Of a stretch of 64,000 nucleotides of DNA, positions 1 to 10,568 are shown piece after piece. Made by a program: the position numbers and the translations under genes. Every line of letters starts with the position of its first letter. The stretch's first letter is position 1. This stretch comes from Cryoendolithus antarcticus (lineage: Eukaryota > Ascomycota > Dothideomycetes > Cladosporiales > Cladosporiaceae), in assembly GCA_002077065.1 (NCBI GenBank), contig NAJO01000024.1, positions 310,001 to 374,000 on the forward strand, read 5' to 3'. The notes below the pieces were generated by a model. That model saw nothing but the letters and a program-made list of their open reading frames with translations, was not told where the DNA came from and made no database searches.

Positions 1-829
1 CTGCTTGACGAAGCTCTTGTTGAGACTCAGATTGTGCCGAATGCTATTCTGCCAGCCACTGTCCTCCATGCGGTAGAATGCGAAGTGATCCGAGATCCAC
101 TTGTAGATCTGTGCAAGTGTGAGACGTCGGTGCTGGGCTCTCAAGATGGCCATGCCAATCATGATAGCGTAGCTGTATGTTGGCTTCCCTCCATCATCGG
201 CAATGTGCGGCATCTCACTTGGGTCAGGTAACCCGAATGGCTCGTCTTCCTCGAATCGCTGCTTCAACTTCTTCGCGTTGCGGTCTCCCAATGGGGTGCA
301 GTCAGAAACCCGCTTCATCGGTCCCTTGTAGCCGTAGTCTGTGTCCGAGTACGGAGCCATGGTCAGATCGCCGAATGACGCGGCGGACTGCGGCAAGTTC
401 TCCTTGTCGTACGTCCTATTGAAGCTGTCAGTACATGCATTCGTGATTGACGCGTCATTTGATAGCTAGGACGCGTCAAATGCTGGATCATTCTCGAAGC
501 ACCTACTGTGTCACTGGAAATGATGCATACAGTGCTTTCTGCGGCGGGGGTGCAACCTGCTGGTACATGTGGTAGAATCCTCCGTTCTTCTGGGGCGAGT
601 CGGTGTATTCATGACGCGTCGGTGGTGGGATGCGGAAATCCTGAAGTGCGTGGAAAGGTCTAGGCGGGGAGCTGTCGACCTTAGTGGGCGATGATCCGTT
701 GCCAGCAGCAGATGGTGGCTCCATGGCTAAACTTGCGTGATTCGAAGGTGGCCGCAATGCTTCGAGCAGTGCTGATTCGACCTCGTGCATACCCGACGCG
801 TCTATTGCTAGTGGGTGGTGAGTCGCCAT
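1..829 (-). CDS. Forkhead transcription factor, 3' end cut by the window edge
   Basis: Two exons are visible: exon 1 at 829-507, intron 506-416 (GTAGGT donor, AATAG acceptor), and exon 2 from 415 to the window edge, where the gene continues. The joined reading frame is continuous. Exon 1 codes a proline/serine-rich disordered N-terminus. Exon 2 has a KENLP segment and then a winged-helix DNA-binding domain: [15 protein letters not shown] (helix 1), [14 protein letters not shown], and the recognition helix [18 protein letters not shown]. That order is diagnostic of forkhead factors, and these act in the nucleus. The KPxYSYA opening and the N-terminal placement of the domain resemble the fungal Sep1/Hcm1 cell-cycle group, but this assignment is inference because the C-terminus is missing. 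The first ATG, at 829, is taken as the start. Confidence 0.88.
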
Positions 830-1420
830 GGTGTGGGCTGTCGTCGACGCGTTTTGAGACGCTCTGCGGCCGTGTTGAACTCTCTTCTCGTGATCGGGGT
901 GCTACGATATGCTCTCTACTGCTGCTCGCTAATATCGATGCTGCGTGTTGAAGTGTCGTCCGCGTGGGCTCAGCCTTGCGCTGGCAAGCATGAGATGGCG
1001 GAACTGGGTGGAAGGTGCGGCGTCGACGGAGGCTCAAGGCTTGAAAGCATGATCAGCGAAATGTCTTGTATGTTCAATCTTCTTTCACTGCGAAGCCAGT
1101 CATGTCCGACGTGCGAAACGCCTTGCTTCGAGGTGCGAGTGCACGGCCACACGCTTGTGCCACGCTACCGGCGATCGACACCGCGGCGGGACTTACCTGG
1201 AGATGACCGAGATTCTTCGCAGTAACGTTCTCAATGACGCGACCTCACAAATAGTAGTGTGTCGTTCTCGATGGCCTCGAGATGTGAGACAATGTCTGGA
1301 ATAGAAGCTGGACGACACAAGGTGAGACGCGACGCTGGAAGCTCGAGGTAGGTCATGTCACGAACTGTCGTGCGGCCTGGAGGTGGGGTTTTTCCTTGCA
1401 CGCCTTGCTTGCCGACGCGT
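450..1420. promoter_or_regulatory. Cluster of ACGCGT (MCB-type) boxes around the forkhead gene start
   Basis: The palindrome ACGCGT occurs at 450, 471, 614, 796, 847 and 1415. The first two lie inside the forkhead intron, the next two inside its first exon, and the last two upstream of the start codon. ACGCGT is the Mlu I cell-cycle box bound by MBF-type complexes in fungi. A random 6-mer is expected about once per 4 kb, so six in under 1 kb is strong enrichment. In yeast the forkhead gene HCM1 is a known G1/S target. That this gene is controlled the same way is inference. Confidence 0.6.
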
Positions 1421-2384
1421 TTTCAGCCCGCGGCAGCCAATCGTGACCCCTCCAGCGAGAGGCCCTCCTAGATCTGGGCGCGTACGGCAATTTGATATCT
1501 CACAGAGCCCGAGTGAGAAGCCGACGATAATCGAGAAGGCCTGCGGACTACTGCACCCACGCCGTTACCATAGTCGTACGCTTCCGACTTCGTCTTGCCC
1601 TCGAACAAACAGTCCGGTCTTGACGCCTTGCGAGCGGGAAGCAGTACGGGAGCGGGACACTGACACGCTAGCACACCTCGTCAGCTGACTTTGTGCACCT
1701 CCGTCTTGTTACTCCATTGAGTCTCAAGACCCACCTCCTACCCTACATACACCTGCACCTTATCTAGCCTGTGGCTGCTCCCACTCGTCACGCCATTTTC
1801 TAGAAGACTCTGACGCGATCGATGCCCTCTTGGCACTGAACAGCCGTGATCATCTGGCCGGCTGCGGAGTCCATGGAAGCTCATGTGGGGTTCTGGGACT
1901 CCAACGCGCTTCTGCACGAGAATGGGGGCGATCAACGGATTCCCAACGTCATGAAACACCCGTCCACTGCCCGCGCATCTCGAGAGTCAAAAGTCGCCTT
2001 GTTACCCAGCCATGGCGACTAGTATCTTCCCATACAGTGTATGAGAGGACCACCTCAATTGATCAGACATACAACATTCCTCCAGGATGTGTTGATCTGC
2101 ACGAGCTACAGTACATCTGGCACGAGCGAATAGACTCTACGATCGCTCGCCTACTCATGCAGGTCCCCCGGCCCGTCGGCGTGATCGTTCGCCCTAACAA
2201 TTATCCCAAGCGTAAGCACTGTTCACCGCTACGATCTGTGGTGCTCTAGTCCCCGCTACCAGGGAGATAAGGCAGCGGCTTGCAGCCATAAGTAAGAGGT
2301 AGCGTACCTACATCTCCCCCTTGATCCCCCTCTCGTCAAATCTCAATTCCACTTTACCAGAAAATCATCCAGCACATATTCAAG
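830..2384. other. Intergenic region, divergent upstream regions
   Basis: This is the shared upstream region of the forkhead gene (leftward) and the thioredoxin-like gene (rightward). Apart from the two ACGCGT boxes at 847 and 1415 and a pyrimidine-rich stretch just before 2385, I recognise no gene, RNA or repeat. Open frames up to 139 codons exist but show no domain, no start context and no splice logic. Confidence 0.5.
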
Positions 2385-2810
2385 ATGGGTGCCCACACTG
2401 AGCTTACCAGCAAGGCCGACTTCGACAAGGCGCTCGAGACGACTGACAAGTACGTCCTCGTCTACGCGTACGAGGGCGAGGTCTCCCCCCAGGCCGAAAG
2501 GTAAGCACAGGATGATACATTGCACGTCTCCCCACAGCGCTGACACAGTGTCTAGCTACGCGACCAAGTTCGCCTCGACCGTCGACTCATACAAGCTTGA
2601 CATCTCCAAGTACCCCGAGGCTGCCGTCAGTGATCATACTAGACTTCAATATACTGGGCGGGAACTGACAATCAGTTCCAGAAATTCCACGGCATCTCCT
2701 CAGCCCCGAGTATCGTCGTGTACAAGTCTGGCAAGGAGGTCTCCAAGGTCGAGGGTGTTGTGCCCGAGAAGATGAAGGAGCTTGGCGAGATGCTATCCAA
2801 GGGCGTGTAG
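2385..2810 (+). CDS. Thioredoxin-fold protein lacking the redox cysteines
   Basis: There are three exons: 2385-2500, 2556-2625 and 2676-2810. The last acceptor could instead be at 2682, which removes two residues. The product is about 105 residues, the length of a classical cytosolic thioredoxin. The pattern fits the fold: an N-terminal helix, the strand YVLVYAY, a second strand YKLDISKYPE, a helix, then the SSAPSIVVYKSGK strand with the conserved cis-proline, and a C-terminal helix. Where WCGPC normally sits the sequence reads YEGEVSPQAE, and the whole protein has no cysteine. Disulfide reductase activity is therefore not expected; a chaperone, scaffold or binding role is possible but unknown. 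Both introns show standard signals. Confidence 0.72.
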
Positions 2811-3341
2811 AGTGGTGCAACAAGATGGGTATGGATTGGGAACATCTTGTGTAGATACATAGATTGGAAAAGCACTGGGCGAAATGCCTCTTGAGCAGCG
2901 TTCTCTGTCCTCGCACACTGACCCAGTCTCACACCCTTGAATGACGCGTCTGTGATGCAGTAGCGAGGTTTGATCCATCATGGTTGCGCAGCATCAGTGA
3001 TCATGCTATACTGCAGAATACTAGTGCTGTTCTATGGTCACACATATCAATTGCCTGCGGGTAGTCCCGTCTTCCCCGAACTTCACAGCCAAAGCCACAG
3101 CCTTCACCACAGAGATCCAACTGAGCGGCAGTCTTATCGGCGCGACGCGACAACCACGGCCGTCTTTTCATCAGATCGCGACGCGCTCAGCGTATTATTT
3201 CGTATTTGTTACCTTCAAAGAACCGACCACGTGAAATACACACACGACTCCCCCGCGTTCGATCCACATCACGACAAATGAGCCTAACATTCACATCAAC
3301 CACCTCGCCGCTACGCCTTGCTTTCACCTGCATCGCCATCG
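2811..3341. other. Intergenic region
   Basis: This is the 3' flank of the thioredoxin-like gene and the upstream region of THO2. A single ACGCGT lies at 2943. Nothing else is recognisable. Confidence 0.5.
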
Positions 3342-6300
3342 ATGGCGTCAGGTAGTGGCAAGCGTAAGCGTCCAGAGCGACAAGGATCATACGGGGAGAC
3401 CAACGGACGACCTTCGCCCCATCGGCCGGAAGCCTTGAATCTCGCGCAGCAAACGCAACGGGAAAGCGGACGCAGAGGACCTCCGAGACAAGGTAAGGCA
3501 GGCTTGTCTGCGCCTACTTCACCGGCGCCAGCGGTTCGGGAGAGCGATGGGGCGCCGGAGAGGGGAGATGGAGGCGTCGCGTTGGCTGTAGGCACAGTGG
3601 AGTCGAGACCGGCGACACCTGCGCCTGCTGCTGCCGTGCAAAAGGAGGCCGTGGTGGAGGAGGTGCGGGAGTATGCTTACGAGTACCTGACTGAGGAGGT
3701 CTTACTAAAATGGGAAGAGACGGGCAGACAGTCTCTGCTGGATGCTGCGGCTGCGGGAGATGAGCTGATCGTGAGTGCTGTGCTGCAAGAGGTGGTGACG
3801 GCGGGCTTGGACGGGAAGCTCGATCCTGTGGTAGCTGGCGAGACCGTCAAGGAGCTCATCGCGCGGCAGTCCGAAGATTCTGACATTGCGGCACTCTTCT
3901 TGGATACCATCTCTCTGCTGGACGACGTAGACACCAAGAACACGGCGCTTAGCAAGATCGTAACAGCTACTGGCATCGATCCCGACATCATCCGTCAGGA
4001 ACTGGACATTGTCCTACTCATGGCCTTGGGATTGACCCGCACGACCTTCGAACGCATGCGCACCCGAAAAACGACAAGTCTCCTCTATCGACAAGCGAAC
4101 TTCAATTTGCTCCGCGAAGAGACAGAAGGCTACGCCAAACTCCTCACAGACTACTACAATGCTGCCTCCGATTCGGTCAACAGCGACGATACCGAGATGG
4201 CCAAAGATGCCTTCCACAGGATCATGGCACTGGTTGGAGCCTTCGATCTGGACGTCGGGAGGGTACTTGACATCACACTCGATATCAGCGCCAGCTTGCT
4301 TGTCAAGTCCTTTCGCTTCTTCGTCAAGTTCTACAGGTGTAGCTCCTGGTGGCCGCAGAATGATGTGTTGGATAATATACAGTGGGAAGAGCAAGAGTTC
4401 GGAACACTACCGTCATGGGCTTTGCCTGGGTCTGGGCGATGGGCCACTAGTGATGAAGACCGGAATAGCTTGCAACAGGCGCGTCAGGCAAGAGATGAGC
4501 AGTTCTGGGATCGTGTGCGAGAAGTGGGCCTCGACGCATACTTCGAGCTTGGCGCACGGCGCATCACGAACTATGAGGAGGCGTTGCCAGTGCTGGAAGC
4601 GGAGATACCGGTACAGGTGGATGGCAGGGGTAAAGAACTGAATGAGAATCAGAGGAAGAGAGCGAACGAGAACAGAGAGTACATGCGGAGGACAAAGTGT
4701 CTGCCGCCTTCTGGGAACGCAGATGCTGCGCAATTGCTCGGGTTCAAGTTGCGATTCTATGCATCTCCTGCGAGAGACATTGAAGATGTTCTGCCGGAGA
4801 ATTTGATCTACTTGGCTGCTTTGCTCATCAAGATTGGGTTCATCTCGCTCAGAGATCTATATCCGCACCTGTGTCCTTTGGACGATGATATGCCAGCATA
4901 TCGCGAGCGTCTGGAGAAGGAGAAGGCTGACAAGGAGCGCAAAGAGCGACCGGGCGGCGGTGTCAATGCTCTGGCCGCTGCAGGTGCTCTCGCGGATGAC
5001 ACTCTCCCTGCGATGAACCGACTGCGAAATGAGAACAAGGCAACCAGCGGCGCAAACTCACCCAAGTCAGATAAGAAGGAAGAGGATGCAAAGGAGGAGC
5101 TGCCGGAGCCCACAAACCAGAAGCTGGTGCTGCTCAAGGCTTTGCTCGCTATCGGCGCGTTACCAGAAGCACTGTTCATACTCGGCCGTTTCCCCTGGCT
5201 GGCTGATGTCGATACCAGCTTACCGCCCTACTTACAGCGCATTCTCACGCGAATGCTGAGCAAGGTCGGCGAAGAGTCTGATCCACTACAAGGTCGTACG
5301 GATCTACAAGACACAAAGCGTCAACTCTCGGATACTGTGCCGGATGGAGAGGGCGTGTTGAAGCTTACATCCCGGCAGAAGACACGATCGCGCCGATGGC
5401 TTGGTCTCGACGAAGTCGATGCTGGCGATGGCGTAGAGCAGAAGCACTACTACGCTGATTGGGACGACAACATTCCGGTCTGCCAAACGGTGGATGATGT
5501 ATTCGCGCTAAGCAGCACCTTCCTTGGCTTCTTGGGCTTTAAGCTTGGCTTGGATGTCTTGAACATGACGAGGATGCTGCGGATTGCGAAGCGCTCGCTG
5601 CAAGAAAACAGCTCAGAGTCTAATCGTGCGCGCTGGCTGGAGATGATGAGGCGACAGCTTGTGCCTGCACTGAGCTTGACGAAACACAACCTAAACGTCA
5701 CAGAGGAGGTCTGGGACTTGCTGAAGATGTATCCTCTCACAACACGCTACGACATCTATACCGAATGGTTTATTGGCCGAACATCGCGCTCTTCAGACGT
5801 TAAGATCGCTCTGGATCGCAACAAGGCAGAAGCCAAAGATGTCCTTCGTCGCATCACCAACGAAAGCGGCAAGAAGGGTGCTCGTGCACTTGGCAAAGTC
5901 GCTCTCGCATCGCCTGGAGTCGTCGTGGCGACCTTTATCAACCAGCTGGAAAGCTACAGCAACATGATACCTGGACTGGTGGATAGTGTACGCTACTTCT
6001 CTCGCCTCGGCTTCGACGTCCTCATCTGGTGTCTTATCACGGCACTCAGTGGGCAGGGACGTGATCGAATGCAGGCGGATGGCATGCTGACGAGCTCCTG
6101 GCTTCAAGCCCTGTCACGCTTTGTGGCGGCGCTGTTCACACGCTACAACATCGTCGACGCATCGCCAGTGCTGCAGTATGTTGCTTCCGAGCTCCGCAAC
6201 GGCGACTCCACGGATCTTGAGCTTATTGATCAGGTACTTGCTGAGATGGCGGGTGTCAAGTCAGACATCAACTTCAATGACACGCAAGTGCTGGGCATGA

Positions 6301-9300
6301 CCGGCGGCGATCTGCTGCAGAGCGTTATCGTGCGGCAACTGGCCGATCAGCGTCATGAGAAGAAGTCCTCTGCCAAGCGCCTTATGGCTGCGCTCTCTGG
6401 TCCCGGCTTGACGGGGCAGATCCTCGTCTCCATCGCTCAAGAGCGACAGATGTACCCTCACCGCGAAGGCGCACGAGACATGCCGCTCAAGGTACTAGGC
6501 AATAACCTCGACAAGATCCAGCAGGTTTTCGCGCAGTATCTAGATGTGCTGCGGACGAACTTGACGACCGATGCATTTGATGCTGCGGTGCCTGGGGTAC
6601 TTGAGCTCATTGAGGAGTTTGGACTGGAGCCTGGCACTGCTTTCACGATCTGTCGGGGCTGCATGTTGAAGAAGATGGCTGAGGTGGACGCAGCTAAGAA
6701 GGAGCAGCAGAAGGCTGAGCTGGCGAGGAGTAAGAGTCAGGAGAAGGCTGTTGTCAACGGAGAGGTGGAGATGAGGGATGTAGTGGAGGCAAGCGAGAAA
6801 GTCGATTCGGAAGAGTCTACCACTGTCAAAAAGGAGTCTGAGGACGTTGCAATGGCAGAAGATGAGCCAGCCGCAGACACGGAGGCGGCGGCTGTCAAGC
6901 CAGCTTCTACACCAGCGCCACCTGCACTCGCCAACGGCGAGACGCCGCCTTGGCACTCGGTATTGGTCCCGATCATGGATGGCCTACTGGCCGTGGCGCC
7001 GGACCTTGCTGCCCGCGTCAGCGTACCCTTCTTCGTTACCTTCTGGACACTGGCACCTCAAGACATTCACGTGCCGATGGAAGTGTACGAAGCCGAGATG
7101 GCCAAGCTCTCATCGGAGCTCAATAAGCCGCCTGAGCGCAACGAGAGCTCCGCGGCACGACTCGAGCGCATGCGCAACCGCCCAGTTCTCACCCAGACGA
7201 TCGAAAAGCTCCGCGCAGAGATGAATGACCAAATCACCGGCCCTCGCGGCCTGTCACAAGTCAAGATGTGGCTGAACACACAGAAGAAACACTGGTTCCC
7301 TCGCAATTCAACCAAAGCCGAGCGCATCGCCCGCCACCTTGCTCTTCTACAAGACTGCTTCCTCCGTCGCGCCACGATGTCTGCGGTCGACGCACTGTAC
7401 TGCCTTCAGATCATCAAGGCGATGCACAACAACGCCACTCCTGGCTTCAACACGTTGTATCTTCTTGATCAGCTGTTCAACAAGCCTCGACTTGTGGCCA
7501 TCATCTCTCAATGCACAGCTCGCGAAGCCGAGAACCTCGGACGCTTCCTGTTTGAGTTCCTCAAGTTACTCGCGCACTGGCACTCCAAGCAAGAGGTCTA
7601 CGACAAAGAAGCATTGGGCAGTCAACGGCAGCTACATGGTTTCGCTAAGAGCACCGACGCCGACGGCGCGCCGACTGGACAGCTAGAGTACGAGGAGTTC
7701 CGCCGCCTACTCACTAACTGGCACAATGCCCTCACGAACTCTTTGAAAGACTGCCTGAAGTCCAAAGAGTACATGCAGATCCGCAACTCGATCGTCATGC
7801 TCAAGACTGTTGTCTCAGTGTTCCCGGCTCTGGACTTCCAGGGTAAGGGGCTGATGGGGACGCTCAAGGATCTGGCCAAGGATGAGCCGCGGACAGATTT
7901 GAAGCTGGCTGCTATGTCTTTGCTTGGACCTCTCAAGGCGAGAGAGGCGACCTGGGTGAAGCCACAGCACTTTAGGCTGGCTGCTGATGGCGGTAAGGAG
8001 GAGGGTGGGAGTCGAGCGCCTACACCGCAGCCGAAATTGAATGCGAAGGCAGAGGAGTTCAAGCCGAGTGCGGCTGCCAAGGTGGTGAATGGAGAAAAGA
8101 CTGCTGATGGGAAGTCGACGCCTGCGGACGCAAAGAAGGAGGAAACACCGATAACGACCACGAGTACTGCGCCAGCGGTGCAGTCCAGAGGACCGAGTAG
8201 GGAGCAAAGCACCAGGCAAGCCTCTGTCGATACGTCCAGGAATGGTCCGCATGTGACAAATGGCGCTCCACATCAGACACCTCGTGATTCTGCGCAATCA
8301 CGAGCGACTTCAGTACTGCCTCCACGCCCTGCAGGAGCTCCGGTCAAACCACTTCCACCTCGGCCTGGCGAGAGAGGCTTGCCTGGTCGCCCAGAGCGCT
8401 CGGACGATCGTCATGGCAGACTTGACCGTCCTGAGGACTTGCGGCAAGCTCCATCGCGCGGTCAATCTCCTGGTCACCGTAGCAGAGCCAGGACACCGGA
8501 GAGGGATTCTCGGGGATCGTTCAACGCGCCACCACCTCCTCAAGCGGGCTACAGAGACGACAGACCGCCACCAAGACAGGCAAGCGACTCCAGATATCCG
8601 AGGGACGACCAGCGTAATGGCCCGAGGCGCGACGCTGCGCCAAGTGTAGCGCCACCAGCACGACCGCTATTCGAGAGCCGCAACAGTGTACCAGCGCCAT
8701 CTCCAGTGGTGTCTTCGCCACATCCTGACCGACTCAGTCAAATCAGAGGTGACGGCGGACCACCTCCTCGCCAGCACGATCAACGCTCATCTCCTAGTCA
8801 CACACCTGGACACACCACGCCAAATGCTGCAGCCGCACAGCCGAGCGTCAGCGTCAATCCGGAGCGAGCTGCACTGATCAGCGGCACCAGTGGTCCGACC
8901 AGAGATCGTCTGCGAGAGCGTGACTCCAAGCCTGATTCTCGCCCGCCAGTACCTCGTCATGATAGCAGATCGAACGGCAGGATCGAGCCACCTGCCTCCC
9001 TCCGAGATCAACAGGCGCCAGCAAGACAAGAGCCTGCAGGCGATCATGCGCCTACCGGGCCTCGTGCTGGACGTGGCGGCGATCGCGATCTGTTCGAGCA
9101 AAATGGGCAAGGCAGATCAACAGGCGATGCGACCAGGGGACCAACAACCAGAAACCCAGGTCCACCAGCGCAAGAGTCGAACTACGGTCGCCTGAACGGA
9201 CCGCCTGCGCCTCAAGACGTGCCTTCTGGCCCGCGAGCGCCCAACGGACCCGCTGCAAGAGCAGGCAGGAACTTCACAGCACCGGTATCATCTGCTCCGG

Positions 9301-10568
9301 CACCAGTATCGCAGCCTGTACCATCTCGTCATGACGACAGCAGCGTTGCGCCACGAGGGCCTCGTGATGTCGGTCGACAAGAGCCTAGCTCCCGCAATGA
9401 TCGCCATCCACCAAGCAACAATGTGCCCGGCACACCAAGCGCGGATTCGAGCGCAATGGCAGGTATCCATCCATCAAGGGCAGCAGCGTTCGGAAGCAGC
9501 ACTATGCCACCACCTTTACAGACCAATCTGGCCAGCAACAGCCCCAGAGGCGTTGCTTCTCCGACTACGGGCCCTCCCGCAGGACCTCGAGGTTCTGGCA
9601 GACCGCCAGTAGGCACACCCACTGGACCATCACCGAGCGTGAGCACACCCTCAGGTCCTGCCGGTCCTGCACAGAGAGGTGATCAGAATGACAGACACCG
9701 CGCCAACTTCAATAACGCGATCGGCGGGCCTAACAGCGGGGCTCAGCCGCCTGGTCAAGGCACCTCGTTCCGCGGAGCAGCTGCTAGTAGGGGTACTAGC
9801 TTCTCTGGCCCGTCGACTCCCTCAGGTCCAACTGTAGCTACGCAGTCTCCTGCTATACCCTTCTCCAGAGATCAGCCTTTGCAGCGTGATCTTCGCAGTC
9901 AGCAAGGTCCGCCTAGCAGACCTGAGTCTCGTAATGGCGATGTTCGAGGCAATGAGCGCGATGACGGACGCTCAAGACGGCATGAAGATACTCGCGATGA
10001 TCGGCCGCATCGCAGTAGCCGCGAATCGAGCCAACGCGAGAGCAGACCCACTGATGAGCCGCCTCGTCGACCCTTGCCACCGCAGAGCATGGATGAAGGC
10101 AGAGACCGTAGGGGTCCACCACGCGGCGATGAGCCACGGTCGCGCGATGACAGGCCATCCCGCGACGTTGATCCGACACGCGACACCAGGCGCTCAACAA
10201 GAAACGATGACGGGCCTCCTCGCCGCGGTCCGAATGATATGCCTCAGCCGCCTAGCCAGTACGGCAACCCGAACAGTTTCAACCAGCCTCTGCCACCACA
10301 ACAGATGCCTGACTGGCAACAGCAACAGCAAGGCCGACACGATGATCGGTCACGCATAGATGACGGTCGACGTGGCGGCCGAGGTGGACCTGCCGGTGGT
10401 ACTGATAGGAGGACTGATGATAGAAGAGAGTCTGCACGGGGACCACCTTCAATGGGCGCACAGCTGGGAATGGGGAGAGACGACAATGATGGGCGGAAGC
10501 GCAGGATGGAGGACATGGGGCCTTCAGGACCTGGCAATGATCCGAAGCGGAGGCGCAGTGGGAGATAG
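3342..10568 (+). CDS. THO2: THO complex subunit 2 (mRNA export/transcription elongation)
   Basis: This is a single 2408-codon exon. THO2 is the large scaffold of the nuclear THO/TREX complex, which couples transcription elongation to mRNP assembly and export and limits R-loops. The N-terminal and central portions (to about residue 1530) are helical. They include the tract around KFYRCSSWWPQNDVLDNIQ and the C-terminal Tho2 region around QVKMWLNTQKKHWFPRNST and LHHN-type helices ending near VKPQHFRLA. An acidic, glutamate-rich linker lies near residues 1110-1195. The last 870 or so residues are low complexity, rich in Pro, Arg, Asp, Ser and Gly, ending in a basic KRRRSGR. This tail makes the protein far longer than yeast Tho2. 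An upstream in-frame TTG at 3318 exists, but the first ATG, at 3342, is chosen. No intron was found in 7.2 kb, unusual beside its intron-bearing neighbours. Confidence 0.9.
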   Translation: MASGSGKRKRPERQGSYGETNGRPSPHRPEALNLAQQTQRESGRRGPPRQGKAGLSAPTSPAPAVRESDGAPERGDGGVALAVGTVESRPATPAPAAAVQKEAVVEEVREYAYEYLTEEVLLKWEETGRQSLLDAAAAGDELIVSAVLQEVVTAGLDGKLDPVVAGETVKELIARQSEDSDIAALFLDTISLLDDVDTKNTALSKIVTATGIDPDIIRQELDIVLLMALGLTRTTFERMRTRKTTSLLYRQANFNLLREETEGYAKLLTDYYNAASDSVNSDDTEMAKDAFHRIMALVGAFDLDVGRVLDITLDISASLLVKSFRFFVKFYRCSSWWPQNDVLDNIQWEEQEFGTLPSWALPGSGRWATSDEDRNSLQQARQARDEQFWDRVREVGLDAYFELGARRITNYEEALPVLEAEIPVQVDGRGKELNENQRKRANENREYMRRTKCLPPSGNADAAQLLGFKLRFYASPARDIEDVLPENLIYLAALLIKIGFISLRDLYPHLCPLDDDMPAYRERLEKEKADKERKERPGGGVNALAAAGALADDTLPAMNRLRNENKATSGANSPKSDKKEEDAKEELPEPTNQKLVLLKALLAIGALPEALFILGRFPWLADVDTSLPPYLQRILTRMLSKVGEESDPLQGRTDLQDTKRQLSDTVPDGEGVLKLTSRQKTRSRRWLGLDEVDAGDGVEQKHYYADWDDNIPVCQTVDDVFALSSTFLGFLGFKLGLDVLNMTRMLRIAKRSLQENSSESNRARWLEMMRRQLVPALSLTKHNLNVTEEVWDLLKMYPLTTRYDIYTEWFIGRTSRSSDVKIALDRNKAEAKDVLRRITNESGKKGARALGKVALASPGVVVATFINQLESYSNMIPGLVDSVRYFSRLGFDVLIWCLITALSGQGRDRMQADGMLTSSWLQALSRFVAALFTRYNIVDASPVLQYVASELRNGDSTDLELIDQVLAEMAGVKSDINFNDTQVLGMTGGDLLQSVIVRQLADQRHEKKSSAKRLMAALSGPGLTGQILVSIAQERQMYPHREGARDMPLKVLGNNLDKIQQVFAQYLDVLRTNLTTDAFDAAVPGVLELIEEFGLEPGTAFTICRGCMLKKMAEVDAAKKEQQKAELARSKSQEKAVVNGEVEMRDVVEASEKVDSEESTTVKKESEDVAMAEDEPAADTEAAAVKPASTPAPPALANGETPPWHSVLVPIMDGLLAVAPDLAARVSVPFFVTFWTLAPQDIHVPMEVYEAEMAKLSSELNKPPERNESSAARLERMRNRPVLTQTIEKLRAEMNDQITGPRGLSQVKMWLNTQKKHWFPRNSTKAERIARHLALLQDCFLRRATMSAVDALYCLQIIKAMHNNATPGFNTLYLLDQLFNKPRLVAIISQCTAREAENLGRFLFEFLKLLAHWHSKQEVYDKEALGSQRQLHGFAKSTDADGAPTGQLEYEEFRRLLTNWHNALTNSLKDCLKSKEYMQIRNSIVMLKTVVSVFPALDFQGKGLMGTLKDLAKDEPRTDLKLAAMSLLGPLKAREATWVKPQHFRLAADGGKEEGGSRAPTPQPKLNAKAEEFKPSAAAKVVNGEKTADGKSTPADAKKEETPITTTSTAPAVQSRGPSREQSTRQASVDTSRNGPHVTNGAPHQTPRDSAQSRATSVLPPRPAGAPVKPLPPRPGERGLPGRPERSDDRHGRLDRPEDLRQAPSRGQSPGHRSRARTPERDSRGSFNAPPPPQAGYRDDRPPPRQASDSRYPRDDQRNGPRRDAAPSVAPPARPLFESRNSVPAPSPVVSSPHPDRLSQIRGDGGPPPRQHDQRSSPSHTPGHTTPNAAAAQPSVSVNPERAALISGTSGPTRDRLRERDSKPDSRPPVPRHDSRSNGRIEPPASLRDQQAPARQEPAGDHAPTGPRAGRGGDRDLFEQNGQGRSTGDATRGPTTRNPGPPAQESNYGRLNGPPAPQDVPSGPRAPNGPAARAGRNFTAPVSSAPAPVSQPVPSRHDDSSVAPRGPRDVGRQEPSSRNDRHPPSNNVPGTPSADSSAMAGIHPSRAAAFGSSTMPPPLQTNLASNSPRGVASPTTGPPAGPRGSGRPPVGTPTGPSPSVSTPSGPAGPAQRGDQNDRHRANFNNAIGGPNSGAQPPGQGTSFRGAAASRGTSFSGPSTPSGPTVATQSPAIPFSRDQPLQRDLRSQQGPPSRPESRNGDVRGNERDDGRSRRHEDTRDDRPHRSSRESSQRESRPTDEPPRRPLPPQSMDEGRDRRGPPRGDEPRSRDDRPSRDVDPTRDTRRSTRNDDGPPRRGPNDMPQPPSQYGNPNSFNQPLPPQQMPDWQQQQQGRHDDRSRIDDGRRGGRGGPAGGTDRRTDDRRESARGPPSMGAQLGMGRDDNDGRKRRMEDMGPSGPGNDPKRRRSGR

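Noticed and set aside
3318..3341. Upstream in-frame extension of THO2
   Set aside because: It begins with TTG; the first ATG at 3342 gives a sound start.
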